Source: G963663315 sp965208975 (lineage in GTDB: Bacteria > Pseudomonadota > Gammaproteobacteria > Arenicellales > Poriferihabitantaceae). From it: a stretch of 64,000 bases of DNA. Positions 14,327 through 23,875 of the stretch are shown piece by piece. Made by a program: the position numbers and the translations under genes. Where the stretch lies: positions 1,922,001 to 1,986,000 of the forward strand of contig CBDBQH010000003.1 of NCBI GenBank assembly GCA_965208975.1. Reading direction: 5' to 3'. Each line of letters opens with the position of its first letter. Position 1 is the first letter of the stretch. The notes beneath the pieces are model-generated. The model had not been told where the DNA came from. It saw nothing but the letters and a program-made list of their open reading frames with translations, and made no database searches.

Positions 14327-16783
14327 ATGGCCAAACTGAAAATGACTGATCCGACTTTCACAGACAAACTTGAACTCCCTGTATTGCCGCTGAGGGATGT
14401 GGTTGTTTTCCCCTACATGGTGATACCGTTGTTCGTGGGTCGGGTGAAATCCATAAATGCTCTGGAAAGCGCCATGCAGAGTGGCAAGAATATTCTGCTG
14501 GTCACGCAAAAATCTGCGGAGCAGGATCATCCGGGGATTGAGGATATTTATGACACCGGCACGGTGGCTTCGATATTGCAGATGCTGAAAATGCCGGACG
14601 GGGCGGTCAAGGTGCTGGTGGAAGGTGAGCGGCGCGCCCGGGTTGTTCGATATGTCAGTGGCGCCCTTGAAGATGATTGCCTGATGGCTGAAGCCGGTCT
14701 GATTGATGACCGGCTGAGCGCCAGCCGTGAATCGGATGTGTTGCTGCGGACAGTGACGGCTGAATTCGAGAAGTACGTCAAGCTGAATTCCAGGATTCCT
14801 CCTGAGATCCTGACTTCGCTGGGTGGCACGGATGATCTGGGTCGGGTCGCGGATACCATTGCCGCGCACCTGAGTCTGAAAAACGGGGAGAAACAGGAAA
14901 TTCTCGAGATGTTCGATTCCCGGCAGCGGCTGGAACATATCTTCGGCGTGATGGATTCCGAGATTGATTTGCTGCAAATCGAGAAACGGCTGCGGACTCG
15001 CGTCAAGAAGCAGATGGAAAAAAGCCAGCGCGAATATTATCTGAACGAACAGATCAAGGCGATTCAGAGGGAACTCGGTGAGACCGATGAGAATGGAGGC
15101 GCCGGAGACGGCGATGAACTGGCGAAGAAAATCAAGCAGTCGGGCATGTCTCAGGAGGCGATGGAGAAAGCCGAGGGCGAGTTGAAAAAACTGAAAATGA
15201 TGCCTCCGATGTCGGCTGAAGCGACCGTAGTCCGCAATTATATAGACTGGCTGCTGGCTGTTCCCTGGCAGGCGAGCTCCAGGATCTCCAGAGATCTGAT
15301 GAAATCGCAGAAGACGCTGGACCATGATCATTATGGCCTGGAAAAGGTGAAGGAGCGTATCCTTGAGTATCTGGCAGTGCAAAAACGGGTGAAGAAATCC
15401 AGATCCGCGATCCTCTGTCTGGTCGGTCCGCCCGGTGTCGGGAAAACTTCTCTGGGTGAGTCGATCGCCAGGGCGACCAACCGGAAATTCATCCGCATGT
15501 CTCTTGGCGGAGTGCGTGATGAGGCGGAAATTCGTGGCCACCGGAGAACCTATATCGGCTCCATGCCGGGCAAGATCATCCAGAATCTGGCCAAAGTGAA
15601 AACCAGAAATCCATTATTCATGCTGGATGAGGTGGATAAGATGTCAATGGACTTCAGGGGGGATCCGTCTTCGGCGCTGCTGGAAGCGCTGGACCCTGAA
15701 CAAAACCACAAGTTCGGGGATCATTATCTCGAGGTGGATTATGACCTGTCCAACGTCATGTTCATCGCGACCGCCAATACGCTGAATATTCCCGGCCCGC
15801 TGCTGGACCGGATGGAAGTCATCCGTATCTCGGGCTACACGGATGAGGAGAAACTCGAAATCGCCAATCTCTATCTGCTGCCGAAACAGCGAGAGAACCA
15901 TGGGCTGAAGGAAAGTGAAGTACTGATTTCAGCCAATTCGGTAAAAGAGATCATCCAGTCGTACACTCGTGAGGCGGGGGTGCGAAGCCTGGAGCGTGAG
16001 ATAGCCAAAATCTATCGCAAGGTGGTGAAAGAACTTTTACTGAAGAAATCCACAAGGAAGGTGCATATCGCTCCCGGCAGCCTTGAAAAGTATCTGGGCG
16101 TGAAGCGATTCCGGCGGAATGCAATCGAAAAACACAACAAGGTCGGTCAGGTCACCGGACTGGCCTGGACCGAGGTGGGAGGCGAACTGCTGACGATCGA
16201 AGCGGTCGTCATGCCGGGCAAGGGCAAGCATTTGTATACCGGAAAACTCGGCGATGTCATGCAGGAATCCATCAAGGCGGCAATCAGTGTCGTGCGCAGC
16301 CGCTCCCGGCAGTGGGGTGTTGATTCCTCGTTTTATGAAAAAAAGGATATTCATGTACATGTCCCTGAGGGCGCCACACCGAAGGATGGTCCGAGCGCCG
16401 GAGTGGGTATGTGTACTTCTATTGTATCCGCGCTGACCGGCATTCCGGCGTTGTCTACGGTGGCCATGACCGGGGAGATTACCTTGCGTGGGGAGGTGTT
16501 GCCGATTGGCGGGTTGAAGGAAAAACTGCTGGCCGCTCATCGCGCCGGCGTTCGGACAGCGATTATTCCGCATGAGAATATTCGGGATTTGCAGGAGATT
16601 CCGGTAAAAGTCAGGCAGGGTCTTGATATAAAACCGGTTAACTGGATTGATGAAGTGATTGGGCTTGCGCTGGAGTATGCCCCGAAAGCGCTTGCCGATG
16701 ATGAAATCAGGGGCCAGCCGAAACCCGCGAAGGAGAAACGGTTGAAATCAGGGGAAACCCGAACCGGCGTTACGGCCCATTGA
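14327..16783 (+). CDS. lon: ATP-dependent protease Lon
   Basis: The frame is open from 14252, but homology to Lon (LPVLPLRDVVVFPYMVIPLFVGR) starts only after the ATGs at 14327 (MAKLKM) and 14342; I chose the first, giving 818 residues. An N-terminal substrate-binding domain is followed by the Walker A motif GPPGVGKTSLG, then FMLDEVDKM, and the C-terminal serine-lysine protease domain with S690 in DGPSAGVG and K733 in GGLKEKLLAAH. Lon degrades misfolded and short-lived regulatory proteins as a hexamer. The order lon-hupB-tRNAs-ppiD is typical of gammaproteobacteria; clpX, which often precedes lon, is absent here and soxG lies upstream instead. Confidence 0.96.
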   Translation: MAKLKMTDPTFTDKLELPVLPLRDVVVFPYMVIPLFVGRVKSINALESAMQSGKNILLVTQKSAEQDHPGIEDIYDTGTVASILQMLKMPDGAVKVLVEGERRARVVRYVSGALEDDCLMAEAGLIDDRLSASRESDVLLRTVTAEFEKYVKLNSRIPPEILTSLGGTDDLGRVADTIAAHLSLKNGEKQEILEMFDSRQRLEHIFGVMDSEIDLLQIEKRLRTRVKKQMEKSQREYYLNEQIKAIQRELGETDENGGAGDGDELAKKIKQSGMSQEAMEKAEGELKKLKMMPPMSAEATVVRNYIDWLLAVPWQASSRISRDLMKSQKTLDHDHYGLEKVKERILEYLAVQKRVKKSRSAILCLVGPPGVGKTSLGESIARATNRKFIRMSLGGVRDEAEIRGHRRTYIGSMPGKIIQNLAKVKTRNPLFMLDEVDKMSMDFRGDPSSALLEALDPEQNHKFGDHYLEVDYDLSNVMFIATANTLNIPGPLLDRMEVIRISGYTDEEKLEIANLYLLPKQRENHGLKESEVLISANSVKEIIQSYTREAGVRSLEREIAKIYRKVVKELLLKKSTRKVHIAPGSLEKYLGVKRFRRNAIEKHNKVGQVTGLAWTEVGGELLTIEAVVMPGKGKHLYTGKLGDVMQESIKAAISVVRSRSRQWGVDSSFYEKKDIHVHVPEGATPKDGPSAGVGMCTSIVSALTGIPALSTVAMTGEITLRGEVLPIGGLKEKLLAAHRAGVRTAIIPHENIRDLQEIPVKVRQGLDIKPVNWIDEVIGLALEYAPKALADDEIRGQPKPAKEKRLKSGETRTGVTAH

Positions 16784-17061
16784 CAGGTTCTTGGGGTCTG
16801 GGAGATTCTCTGTTCGGGAACACTGATTTTTCACGGATTGAATGGAAATTTTGGTTTAATGACTTTTAAGAAGAGTTTATTTGTGATTAAATTATGACTG
16901 GGCAGTTCAGAGAAGCCGCTCACTGTTTATTTTTACGTTGCCGGAGTGGTTGGGGCAGTGATAATCAGAAGCAATGATAATCTACCGGGTTTCTTCGGAA
17001 CATCCAATTCCGTTGCGAACCCGATAATTTTGAACTTTTAACAAGAGAGGAAACTGGTGAC

Positions 17062-17334
17062 ATGAATAAAACTGAATTAACAGATGCGGTGGCAGCGCGC
17101 GCGAATTTGTCGAAATCAGATGCGGGAAACGCGGTGGACGCTGTTTTCCAGGCAATGGAATCTGCATTGGCGGATGGCGAGTCTGTATCGTTAATTGGTT
17201 TCGGGGCTTTTTCTGTTTCTGACCGGGCCGCTCGCTCAGGCCGCAACCCGCGGACTGGTGAAACCATACAGATAGCTGCCGCGAAAGTAGTCAAGTTCAA
17301 GGCTGGTAAAGGACTCAGGGATGCCGTAGACTAG
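17062..17334 (+). CDS. hupB: DNA-binding protein HU, beta type
   Basis: A 90-residue HU protein beginning MNKTELTDAVAARANLSKSDA, with the conserved core SLIGFGAFSV and the DNA-contacting arm SGRNPRTGETIQIAA ending VKFKAGKGLRDAV. HU is a small nucleoid protein that bends DNA and acts as a dimer. It follows lon after a 278-bp gap and has an AGAGGA-like ribosome site. Two tRNA genes follow within 13 bases. Confidence 0.96.
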   Translation: MNKTELTDAVAARANLSKSDAGNAVDAVFQAMESALADGESVSLIGFGAFSVSDRAARSGRNPRTGETIQIAAAKVVKFKAGKGLRDAVD

Positions 17335-17346
17335 CGCATCTTTTCC

Positions 17347-17422
17347 GGGCGCTTAGCTCAGCCGGGAGAGCATCGCCCTTACAAGGCGAGGGTCGCAGGT
17401 TCGATCCCTGCAGCGCCCACCA
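17347..17422 (+). tRNA. tRNA-Val (anticodon TAC)
   Basis: A 76-nt cloverleaf: the acceptor stem GGGCGCT pairs with AGCGCCC, the D-arm is TAGCTCAGCCGGGAGAGC, the anticodon loop CTTACAA carries TAC at 17380-17382, and the T-arm contains GGTTCGATCC. The 3' CCA is encoded. It lies between hupB and tRNA-Asp. Confidence 0.97.
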
Positions 17423-17430
17423 CGTTTCCA

Positions 17431-17508
17431 GGAGCGGTAGTTCAGTTTGGTTAGAATACCGGCCTGTCACGCCGGGGGTCGCGGGTTCGAGTCCCGTCCG
17501 CTCCGCCA
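17431..17508 (+). tRNA. tRNA-Asp (anticodon GTC)
   Basis: A 78-nt cloverleaf: the acceptor stem GGAGCGG pairs with CCGCTCC, the anticodon loop CTGTCAC carries GTC at 17466-17468, the T-arm has GGGTTCGAGTCCC, and CCA is encoded. It starts 8 bases after tRNA-Val and probably shares its transcript. Confidence 0.97.
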
Positions 17509-17516
17509 TTCATTGT

Positions 17517-17549
17517 GGAAAACACGGGTTGCTGATTCCCGTGTTTTCC
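17517..17549. terminator. Terminator after the tRNA pair
   Basis: A perfect 12-bp inverted repeat, GGAAAACACGGG (17517-17528) and CCCGTGTTTTCC (17538-17549), with a 9-base loop. The A/T-rich arms supply T runs in both directions. It ends the tRNA transcript before ppiD. Confidence 0.8.
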
Positions 17550-17601
17550 CGGCGCTGGAATCGGGGGCAATCTTGAAGACAGAGAAAGGGGTGGTTTTGC
17601 G

Positions 17602-19530
17602 ATGCTGGTAGCGATTCGTGAACGCGCGACCGGTTGGTTGGCATGGGTAATCGTTGGCCTGATTGCCATTCCTTTCGCGCTATGGGGGATCAATTCCTAT
17701 TTTGAAGGAGGCAGTGAAATTCCGGCGGCCAGGGTCAATGGGGCTGAAATTTCAGTGTACGAATATCAGGAGGATCTGAGCCAGCGGCGTCAGCAGTTAG
17801 CCCGGCAGTTCGACCGCAGTATTACCCCGGAATTGCTCGAAGACCTCGGTATCAAGCAACAGGTCATTGACCATTTGATTGATAACCGATTGTTGCTCGA
17901 ATACACCTCGGCAAACAATTTCCAGTTTGACGACAGTCTTCTGGAAGAGATCATCCGCAACCATCCTTCGTTCCAGACGGAAGGGCGGTTTGATACGGAA
18001 CTCTACCAGCGGATACTCAGCGCCAATCGTTATACTCCCCGGCAGTTTGAGGAATACCAGCGCACCAACAGCAGCATCAGCCAACTGATAGAGGGCATCA
18101 GTCGGTCCTCGTTCCATATCAAGCCGGAACTGGACAGGATATTGCAACTACAGGGGCAGACACGCAGCGCCCGATACGCAATGATCGAGATTGAGGATGA
18201 ACCGTCTCGTGAAGCGGTCAGTGTGAGTGACACATCCATTCAGGATTACTATGACCGGAACACTGGGAGGTTCCGTTCAAAAGCTGAAATCAAGGTTGAT
18301 TTCATCGAGCTGGGTATGGAGTCGCTGGCTGCTTCAGTGCAACCATCCGCGGAGGATATCGCGGCCTTGTACGCAGAAAATGAAGGCCGGTATATTACTC
18401 CGGAAAGCCGGCAGGCCAGCCATATCCTGATCGGTGTGGAGGAGTCAGAAACGAAGGAGGAAAGACAGAACAAACTCAGCAAGGCCAACGAATTGCTGGA
18501 GCGGCTCAGGGGAGGGGCTGATTTCCCCACTCTGGCGGCGGAATATTCCGATGACGCCGGGTCCGCGCAAAGCGGAGGGGAGCTGGGTACCATTGCGCGG
18601 GGGCAGATGGTCAAGCCGTTTGAAGACGCCGTCTACGGGATGGTAGAGGGCGAGATTGCCGGCCCGGTTGAAACCCGATTTGGATACCATATCATCAAAC
18701 TGGACCAATTACGGCAAAGCGCACAGAAACCGCTGGCCGAGGTTCGTGAAGAAGTGGAAGCCGAGGTCAGGAAAAATCAGGCGGAGGAATTGTTCGACGA
18801 ACTCGCTGAATCATTCAAGAACCTGGTGTTCGAAAACCCGGATGATATTGAGGTTGTAGCACAGGACATGGACCTTGAGATACAGTCGAGTGACTGGTTT
18901 GGCGCTGATGATGGCGCAGGTATCGCTTCACACGCTGCGGTGCGCCAGGCCGCGTTCTCCGAGGATGTGTTGAATGAGGGGCTGCTCAGCGCCGCCATCG
19001 AAATCGGTTTTGACAAACTGGTCGCCGTGTATAAAACCGATTACAGGCCAGAGCGCCTGCGGCCTCTGGAAATGGTCAGGCAGGAAGTGATTGACGCGAT
19101 TCGGTTCGAGGAATCCCGGGATGCAGTGGTGGAACTCGGTCTGGCTTTATTGTCCGAACTCGAATCGGGAGACCGGAGTCTGGCAACATGGGAGCGGACA
19201 ATGGCGGCCCGTAGCCTTGAAAGCCATCAACTGGCAGAACAGAGGTCAGACATTGCGGATGAATTATGGTTGCTGGGTGATGCGGTATTCTCTCATTCCA
19301 GGTCAGCTGGCGACGGCGTTGATTTTGGCGGCGTAGCGCTCGACAATGGCGATTATGCCCTGTATGTCCTTGAAGAGATACGACCAGGCAACCCGGAAGA
19401 TGTGGATGAGGAGGAAAAGGACGTGTTGCGCCAACGTTTGCGGGTTCGCGACGGGGCGGGAGTTTTCAGTGTTTTCCAGCAGTCGTTGCGTGATGGCGCC
19501 GACATAGAAATTTTTGAAGATCGGCTTTAA
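17602..19530 (+). CDS. ppiD: Periplasmic folding chaperone / peptidyl-prolyl isomerase PpiD
   Basis: This 642-residue protein has a single N-terminal membrane anchor (WLAWVIVGLIAIPFALWGINSYF, residues ~13-36) and a SurA-like chaperone region rich in helices. A parvulin domain follows near residues 270-370 (QASHILIGVEE, FPTLAAEYSDDAGSAQSGGELG, GFGYHIIKL-like FGYHIIKLDQ). PpiD sits at the inner membrane by the Sec translocon and helps exported proteins fold. Length is close to E. coli PpiD. It follows lon-hupB as in many gammaproteobacteria. Confidence 0.94.
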   Translation: MLVAIRERATGWLAWVIVGLIAIPFALWGINSYFEGGSEIPAARVNGAEISVYEYQEDLSQRRQQLARQFDRSITPELLEDLGIKQQVIDHLIDNRLLLEYTSANNFQFDDSLLEEIIRNHPSFQTEGRFDTELYQRILSANRYTPRQFEEYQRTNSSISQLIEGISRSSFHIKPELDRILQLQGQTRSARYAMIEIEDEPSREAVSVSDTSIQDYYDRNTGRFRSKAEIKVDFIELGMESLAASVQPSAEDIAALYAENEGRYITPESRQASHILIGVEESETKEERQNKLSKANELLERLRGGADFPTLAAEYSDDAGSAQSGGELGTIARGQMVKPFEDAVYGMVEGEIAGPVETRFGYHIIKLDQLRQSAQKPLAEVREEVEAEVRKNQAEELFDELAESFKNLVFENPDDIEVVAQDMDLEIQSSDWFGADDGAGIASHAAVRQAAFSEDVLNEGLLSAAIEIGFDKLVAVYKTDYRPERLRPLEMVRQEVIDAIRFEESRDAVVELGLALLSELESGDRSLATWERTMAARSLESHQLAEQRSDIADELWLLGDAVFSHSRSAGDGVDFGGVALDNGDYALYVLEEIRPGNPEDVDEEEKDVLRQRLRVRDGAGVFSVFQQSLRDGADIEIFEDRL

Positions 19531-19534
19531 TCTC

Positions 19535-19553
19535 CCCGGCCAGACAGGCCGGG
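19535..19553. terminator. Shared stem-loop between convergent ppiD and pyrC
   Basis: CCCGGCC (19535-19541) pairs with GGCCGGG (19547-19553) around AGACA in the 47-bp gap between the two convergent stop codons. There is no long U tract, but the position fits a bidirectional terminator. Confidence 0.5.
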
Positions 19554-19577
19554 CGCAATTTCTCATGCAGTCACTGC

Positions 19578-20633
19578 TCAGCTTGCGGTGGTTTCTGTCA
19601 GTTTCCAGTGAATGACTGAGCCGCCGAGCAACGGTATCAGATCATCCGATTCTTCCTGATTACCGGCAGGGATTCTTTGCGGGATTGGGCGCTCTTGCCG
19701 GGTCAGGGTGATTGTACCGGAATTTCTGGGCAGGTTATAAAAATCAGCGCCGAAATGGCTGGAAAATCCCTCCAGCCTGTCGATGCGACCCGCCTGATCA
19801 AAAATCTCCGCGTACAGTTCAATGGCTGCGTTGGCCGAAAATATTCCGGCGCAGCCACAGTCGCTCTGCTTTGAGCCGCGATGATGCGGAGCGCTGTCCG
19901 TACCCAGAAAGAACGACGGGTTGCCACTGGTCGCGGCGTTGAGCAGCGCCAGTCGATGGGGTTCCCGCTTCAATATCGGCAGGCAATACAGGTGGGGACG
20001 GATTCCGCCTTCAAACATCCCGTTCCGGTTGAACATCAGATGATGCGGCGTGATGGTGCCGGCGATACGGGGACTGCTGTCCCTGACGAATTCGACGCCC
20101 TCGATGGTCGTGATATGTTCCAGTATGAGTTTGAGGTCGGGTAGCTCGTGATGCAGCGGGGCCAGTATCTGCTCAATAAACTCAGACTCCCGATCATAAA
20201 CGTCAATATGACGGTCGGTTACTTCGCCATGAACCTGGAGAATGACCCCGTTCTGCGCCATCATCTCGAGAACACTCATGACGCGGTTGATTTTAGTGAC
20301 TCCGGAATCGGAATGGGTGGTCGCTCCGGCGGGATACAGCTTGAATCCGTCAATGTACGGGTTTCGGGCGGCCTTGAGTACCTCTTGCGCTGGCGTATGG
20401 TCTGTCAGATAGAGACTCATCCTGGGGTCGAATCCGCTGTTTTGTGGTAATGATTCCAGAATTCTTTTGCGGTAACCCATGGCCTGTTCTACCGTTGTGA
20501 CCGGCGGCGTCAGATTGGGCATGACCAGGGCCCGCTTGAATTGCGAAGCGGTGTAGGGGGCCACTCTTTTCAGCATGTCCCCATCGCGCAGGTGAACATG
20601 CCAGTCATCCGGGCGGGTAATACGAAGTTGCAT
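19578..20633 (-). CDS. pyrC: Dihydroorotase
   Basis: The ATG at 20633 (MQLRITRPDDWHVHLRDGDM) is preferred over an in-frame TTG four codons upstream. The protein has 351 residues, close to class II dihydroorotases. Zinc ligands are seen in DWHVHLRDG, the carboxylated lysine in GFKLYPAG, then QVHGEV, LEHITT and the catalytic Asp in GTDSAPH. It closes carbamoyl-aspartate to dihydroorotate in pyrimidine synthesis. It lies 55 bases behind priA on the same strand and probably shares its transcript. Confidence 0.95.
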   Translation of the reverse strand: MQLRITRPDDWHVHLRDGDMLKRVAPYTASQFKRALVMPNLTPPVTTVEQAMGYRKRILESLPQNSGFDPRMSLYLTDHTPAQEVLKAARNPYIDGFKLYPAGATTHSDSGVTKINRVMSVLEMMAQNGVILQVHGEVTDRHIDVYDRESEFIEQILAPLHHELPDLKLILEHITTIEGVEFVRDSSPRIAGTITPHHLMFNRNGMFEGGIRPHLYCLPILKREPHRLALLNAATSGNPSFFLGTDSAPHHRGSKQSDCGCAGIFSANAAIELYAEIFDQAGRIDRLEGFSSHFGADFYNLPRNSGTITLTRQERPIPQRIPAGNQEESDDLIPLLGGSVIHWKLTETTAS

Positions 20634-20688
20634 GATGGATTTCAAGTGATGGTGAAGCGGATATTCAAGTGATTTTAACCCATTTCTA

Positions 20689-22947
20689 TTAACGCATTTC
20701 AGTGGGGTCTATATCCAGAGACCATCTGATCTTGCGGGCTTGCGCCGATACATCCATTTCACTGAGCCATAGTGAGAGTAGATCATGCAGTGGTTTTCGA
20801 CGATCGCTCCTTACCAGCAATTGCGCCCGGTATCGTCCCGCGAGCTTTTCCATCGGTGAACTGATCGGGTCCATGATTTCCACTTCCCGGTCATCGTGGC
20901 TCTGCTGGATATTTCGGCCGATTTGACGTGTGTGTTGCAGGAACCCAATGGCGCCACCGGGGCGGGCGGATTCGGCTCGCCACAGCGCGATAAATCCGTA
21001 AGGCGGGAGTCCGGCCGCTTCCCTTTGTTGCAGGCAGAGATGGTGAAAACCGGAATAATCATGTCCCAGCGCCAGTTTCAGGTAAGGATTCTGCGGATGG
21101 GCGGTCTGAATGATCACCTTGCCGGGAAGCTGGTCGCGCCCGGCGCGTCCGGCGACCTGAACCAGCTGCTGGAACAGATATTCAGGCGCCCGAAAATCCG
21201 TGCTGTACAGCCCCTGGTCCGGATTCACAATGCCGACCAGGGTGACTCGCGGAAAATCATGTCCTTTGGAAATCAATTGAGTGCCGACAATAATATCCAT
21301 GTCTCCCTGTCTGATTGCCGACAGGATTTTCTCCAGACTGGAACGGGTAGTAATTTCATCACTGTCGAATCGCGTGATGCGGGTATCGGGTAATTGCCGC
21401 CTGAGAACTTCCTCAAGTCTCTGGGTGCCGGCGCCGTGGTAGAACAGCGCGTGGCTACACTCCGGGCAGCGGGATTGTGGGCGGGCAATCCGGCCACAAT
21501 GATGGCAGCGCAGTGTATTGGTTGTCTGGTGGAATGTCAGCCAGGCATCGCAGCGGTCACATCCCGCCTTCCACTCGCAACGAGTGCATCCGGCAACCGC
21601 CGCAAACCCGCGCCGGTTGATATACAGGATGACCTGGAAGCCGTTGTGAATCTCCGTCCGTACCGCTTCCAGCAGCTGCGGGGTCAGGCCGTCGTTTTGC
21701 CGGTGTTTTTGCAGATCAACCCACTCGATTTCAGGCAACCTGGCGCCGCTGGCCCTGCGACTCAGTTTGAGCAGACGATGTTTGCCGGTTTTCACATTGT
21801 GGATCGACTCCATTGAGGGGGTGGCGGAACCCAGCAGGATCGGTATGTTTTCCATACTGGCGCGTTTGATCGCCAGGTCACGGGCATGATAGCGGAAGCC
21901 GTCCTGTTGTTTATAGGAGTGGTCATGTTCTTCGTCAATGATGATCAATCCGGGTCGTTTCATTGGCGTGAAGACGGCAGAGCGGGTGCCGATGATCACA
22001 GTGGCCGTGCCTTCGCGCGCGCGCCACCAGCTGGTATATCGCTGCTGTACACCCAGACCTGAGTGGATTACGGTGACCCCCCCTCCAAGTCTGGTTCTGA
22101 ATCTTTCCAGTAACTGGGGAGTCAGGGCAATTTCCGGAATCAGTACCATGACCTGATTGCCGCGTATCAGACATTGTTGTGCGATTTGCAGGTACACTTC
22201 GGTTTTGCCGGAACCGGTGATGCCATGCAGGACGAATGATTGGTATTGGCCGAATGACTCGACCACTGCAGCCACTGCTCCCTGCTGTTCATCTGTCAAT
22301 CTGTCCTGAAACCCGGTGACTGGATATTCCTCGGGCAGGGCGCGCCTTTCACGTCTTTGAATAATTCCCTTTTTGAGCATGGCCTTCAGGGTGCGATGAA
22401 TGCCGGCGGATGTCTCCTGTGTCATGGCGCTTGTCAACTGCGCCAGGGAGTATTCGGATGAATCACTGAACAGCCCGAACAACTGCTGTTGTTTGGGCGC
22501 TCTCGCCAGCAATTTGTCGATCCCGGATCTGTTCAGGTGGGCGGTCCGGTGGTAGCAGATTTCCCGCAGCGGGTTTTCAATGCCGACAGCCGTCCGCAAT
22601 CTGGCCGGAATCGCGGTCTGGAATACCTCACCCACCGGGTGATGGTAATAATTCGCGGCCCACAGCAGTAATTCGGTCATGCGGTCCGTGAAAACAGGGA
22701 CATCATCCAGTATGCGCTCAATCGTCTTGAGCCGGATGTTCTGGTCCGCGCCGGAGCGGGATGACAGGACCACTCCGACCACGGAGCGACTGGACTTTAT
22801 GCCAAAAGGAACCAGAACACGGCTGCCCGCAGCAACCAGAGTGGGACTCAGATAGTCAAACGCCTGTCTTAACGGTACCGGGACAGCAATTTGAATCCGG
22901 TGGGTTTGTTCGTCGGCTCTGAAACGCTCAGGTGAAGTCAATGTCAT
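20689..22947 (-). CDS. priA: Primosomal protein N', replication-restart helicase PriA
   Basis: A 752-residue protein with an N-terminal 3'-DNA-binding domain (IQIAVPVPLRQAFDYLSP), helicase motifs GITGSGKTEVYLQ and IIDEEHDHSYKQQ, and a zinc-binding insertion of paired cysteines (CTRCEWKAGCDRC, CHHCGRI, CPEC). PriA reloads the replisome at stalled forks. It is read leftwards from a 357-bp AT-rich gap that contains DnaA boxes. Length and motifs are complete. Confidence 0.96.
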   Translation of the reverse strand: MTLTSPERFRADEQTHRIQIAVPVPLRQAFDYLSPTLVAAGSRVLVPFGIKSSRSVVGVVLSSRSGADQNIRLKTIERILDDVPVFTDRMTELLLWAANYYHHPVGEVFQTAIPARLRTAVGIENPLREICYHRTAHLNRSGIDKLLARAPKQQQLFGLFSDSSEYSLAQLTSAMTQETSAGIHRTLKAMLKKGIIQRRERRALPEEYPVTGFQDRLTDEQQGAVAAVVESFGQYQSFVLHGITGSGKTEVYLQIAQQCLIRGNQVMVLIPEIALTPQLLERFRTRLGGGVTVIHSGLGVQQRYTSWWRAREGTATVIIGTRSAVFTPMKRPGLIIIDEEHDHSYKQQDGFRYHARDLAIKRASMENIPILLGSATPSMESIHNVKTGKHRLLKLSRRASGARLPEIEWVDLQKHRQNDGLTPQLLEAVRTEIHNGFQVILYINRRGFAAVAGCTRCEWKAGCDRCDAWLTFHQTTNTLRCHHCGRIARPQSRCPECSHALFYHGAGTQRLEEVLRRQLPDTRITRFDSDEITTRSSLEKILSAIRQGDMDIIVGTQLISKGHDFPRVTLVGIVNPDQGLYSTDFRAPEYLFQQLVQVAGRAGRDQLPGKVIIQTAHPQNPYLKLALGHDYSGFHHLCLQQREAAGLPPYGFIALWRAESARPGGAIGFLQHTRQIGRNIQQSHDDREVEIMDPISSPMEKLAGRYRAQLLVRSDRRKPLHDLLSLWLSEMDVSAQARKIRWSLDIDPTEMR

Positions 22948-22989
22948 GCCTGCCCGTGAATCTTTCAGGCGGGGAGATAGGTGGTCAGG

Positions 22990-23253
22990 TTGTTCACAAA
23001 ATCTGTGGATAACTTTGTGGATAATATGCCCGAAGCCAGATTCAGCGAAGGAGTCATGATTCGTGGACGAGAATCGCCCGGTATTTGGGATTTTCAGAGT
23101 ACATCAGTAAAAACAATAAGTTATAGATGCAATGTTGAAATTCATTGGAGATTGTGGGTCTAAACAAGGTATTTGGAAATGAAGGTCGGTATTGTGTATA
23201 ACTTCGCTGATATTTTGAAAATATCGTGTAATGTTTCTGTAATCAATCACTTA
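22990..23253. other. DnaA-box and IHF-site cluster in AT-rich gap (possible oriC-like or DnaA-controlled region)
   Basis: The 357-bp gap between priA and the NUDIX gene has no believable ORF. It holds two perfect DnaA boxes in direct orientation 12 bases apart (TGTGGATAA at 23004 and 23016), a third consensus box TGTGTATAA at 23193, and a one-mismatch box in opposite orientation (TTGTTCACA at 22990). An AT palindrome GATATTTT/AAAATATC lies near 23210-23227, and AATCAATCACTTA (23241-23253) fits the IHF consensus exactly. The surrounding DNA is clearly AT-rich. This resembles a replication origin, or a DnaA-regulated promoter for priA. Confidence 0.45.
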
Positions 23254-23304
23254 TATTGTTTTTGTTAGAACACGGAATAGATTGTGAATGTAGTGGGATA
23301 TTGA

Positions 23305-23850
23305 CTAAATGGTGTCGATGCGGAATTCAAACCGACCTCGTCTGCGTTCCTGCAAAAACCGTTCCAATGTGTTGTGGACCACCTTGAACGCGATCTCGTT
23401 CCACGGAATCCGGGACTCTTCCACCAGCTCCACTGCCAGACTTTCCTGGCCGATACCGAATTGGTCCGGTCCGCCCAGTTGTGCCCGAAACAGCATATAG
23501 ATCTGATTCACTGAAGTCACATTGTAAATCTGGTAAAGAGACGGATGGACGACTTTCGCGCAAGCTTCCTCCCAGGTTTCCCGCATGGCGCCTTGTTCAA
23601 CCGTTTCCCCGTTCTCCATAAACCCGGCCGGAATGGTCCAGTATCCCAGGCGCGGCTCTATCGCTCTTTTGCACAATAAAATCCGCTCTTCCCAGACCGG
23701 GATGCAGCCGGTCACGATTCTCGGGTTCTGGTACTGGATGTGGTCGCAATGCCGGCACACATGCCGGCGGCGGTTATCCCCTTCGGGAATTTCCAGGGTT
23801 ACCTTGCTGCCACAGAAAGTGCAGTAATTGATCGGGCGGATTTCTCTCAT
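23305..23850 (-). CDS. NUDIX hydrolase with N-terminal zinc ribbon
   Basis: This 181-residue protein starts with a zinc ribbon (YCTFCGSKV, then CRHCDHIQYQNPR) followed by a NUDIX domain whose box is seen in GFMENGETVEQGAMRETWEEACA (G, E, RE..EE pattern complete). The family hydrolyses nucleoside diphosphate-X substrates such as ADP-ribose or NAD(H)/FAD; the substrate cannot be told from sequence alone. It is 25 bases behind ubiA on the same strand, the last gene of a ridA-recG-ubiA-nudix run. Confidence 0.88.
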   Translation of the reverse strand: MREIRPINYCTFCGSKVTLEIPEGDNRRRHVCRHCDHIQYQNPRIVTGCIPVWEERILLCKRAIEPRLGYWTIPAGFMENGETVEQGAMRETWEEACAKVVHPSLYQIYNVTSVNQIYMLFRAQLGGPDQFGIGQESLAVELVEESRIPWNEIAFKVVHNTLERFLQERRRGRFEFRIDTI

Positions 23851-23875
23851 GAGTCAGACTGTCGGAAACTTTGGG

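Noticed and set aside
14183..15541. 452-codon minus-strand frame opposite lon
   Set aside because: It is a shadow of lon; the sequence is His/Gln/Arg-rich as expected from reversed coding and shows no motif.
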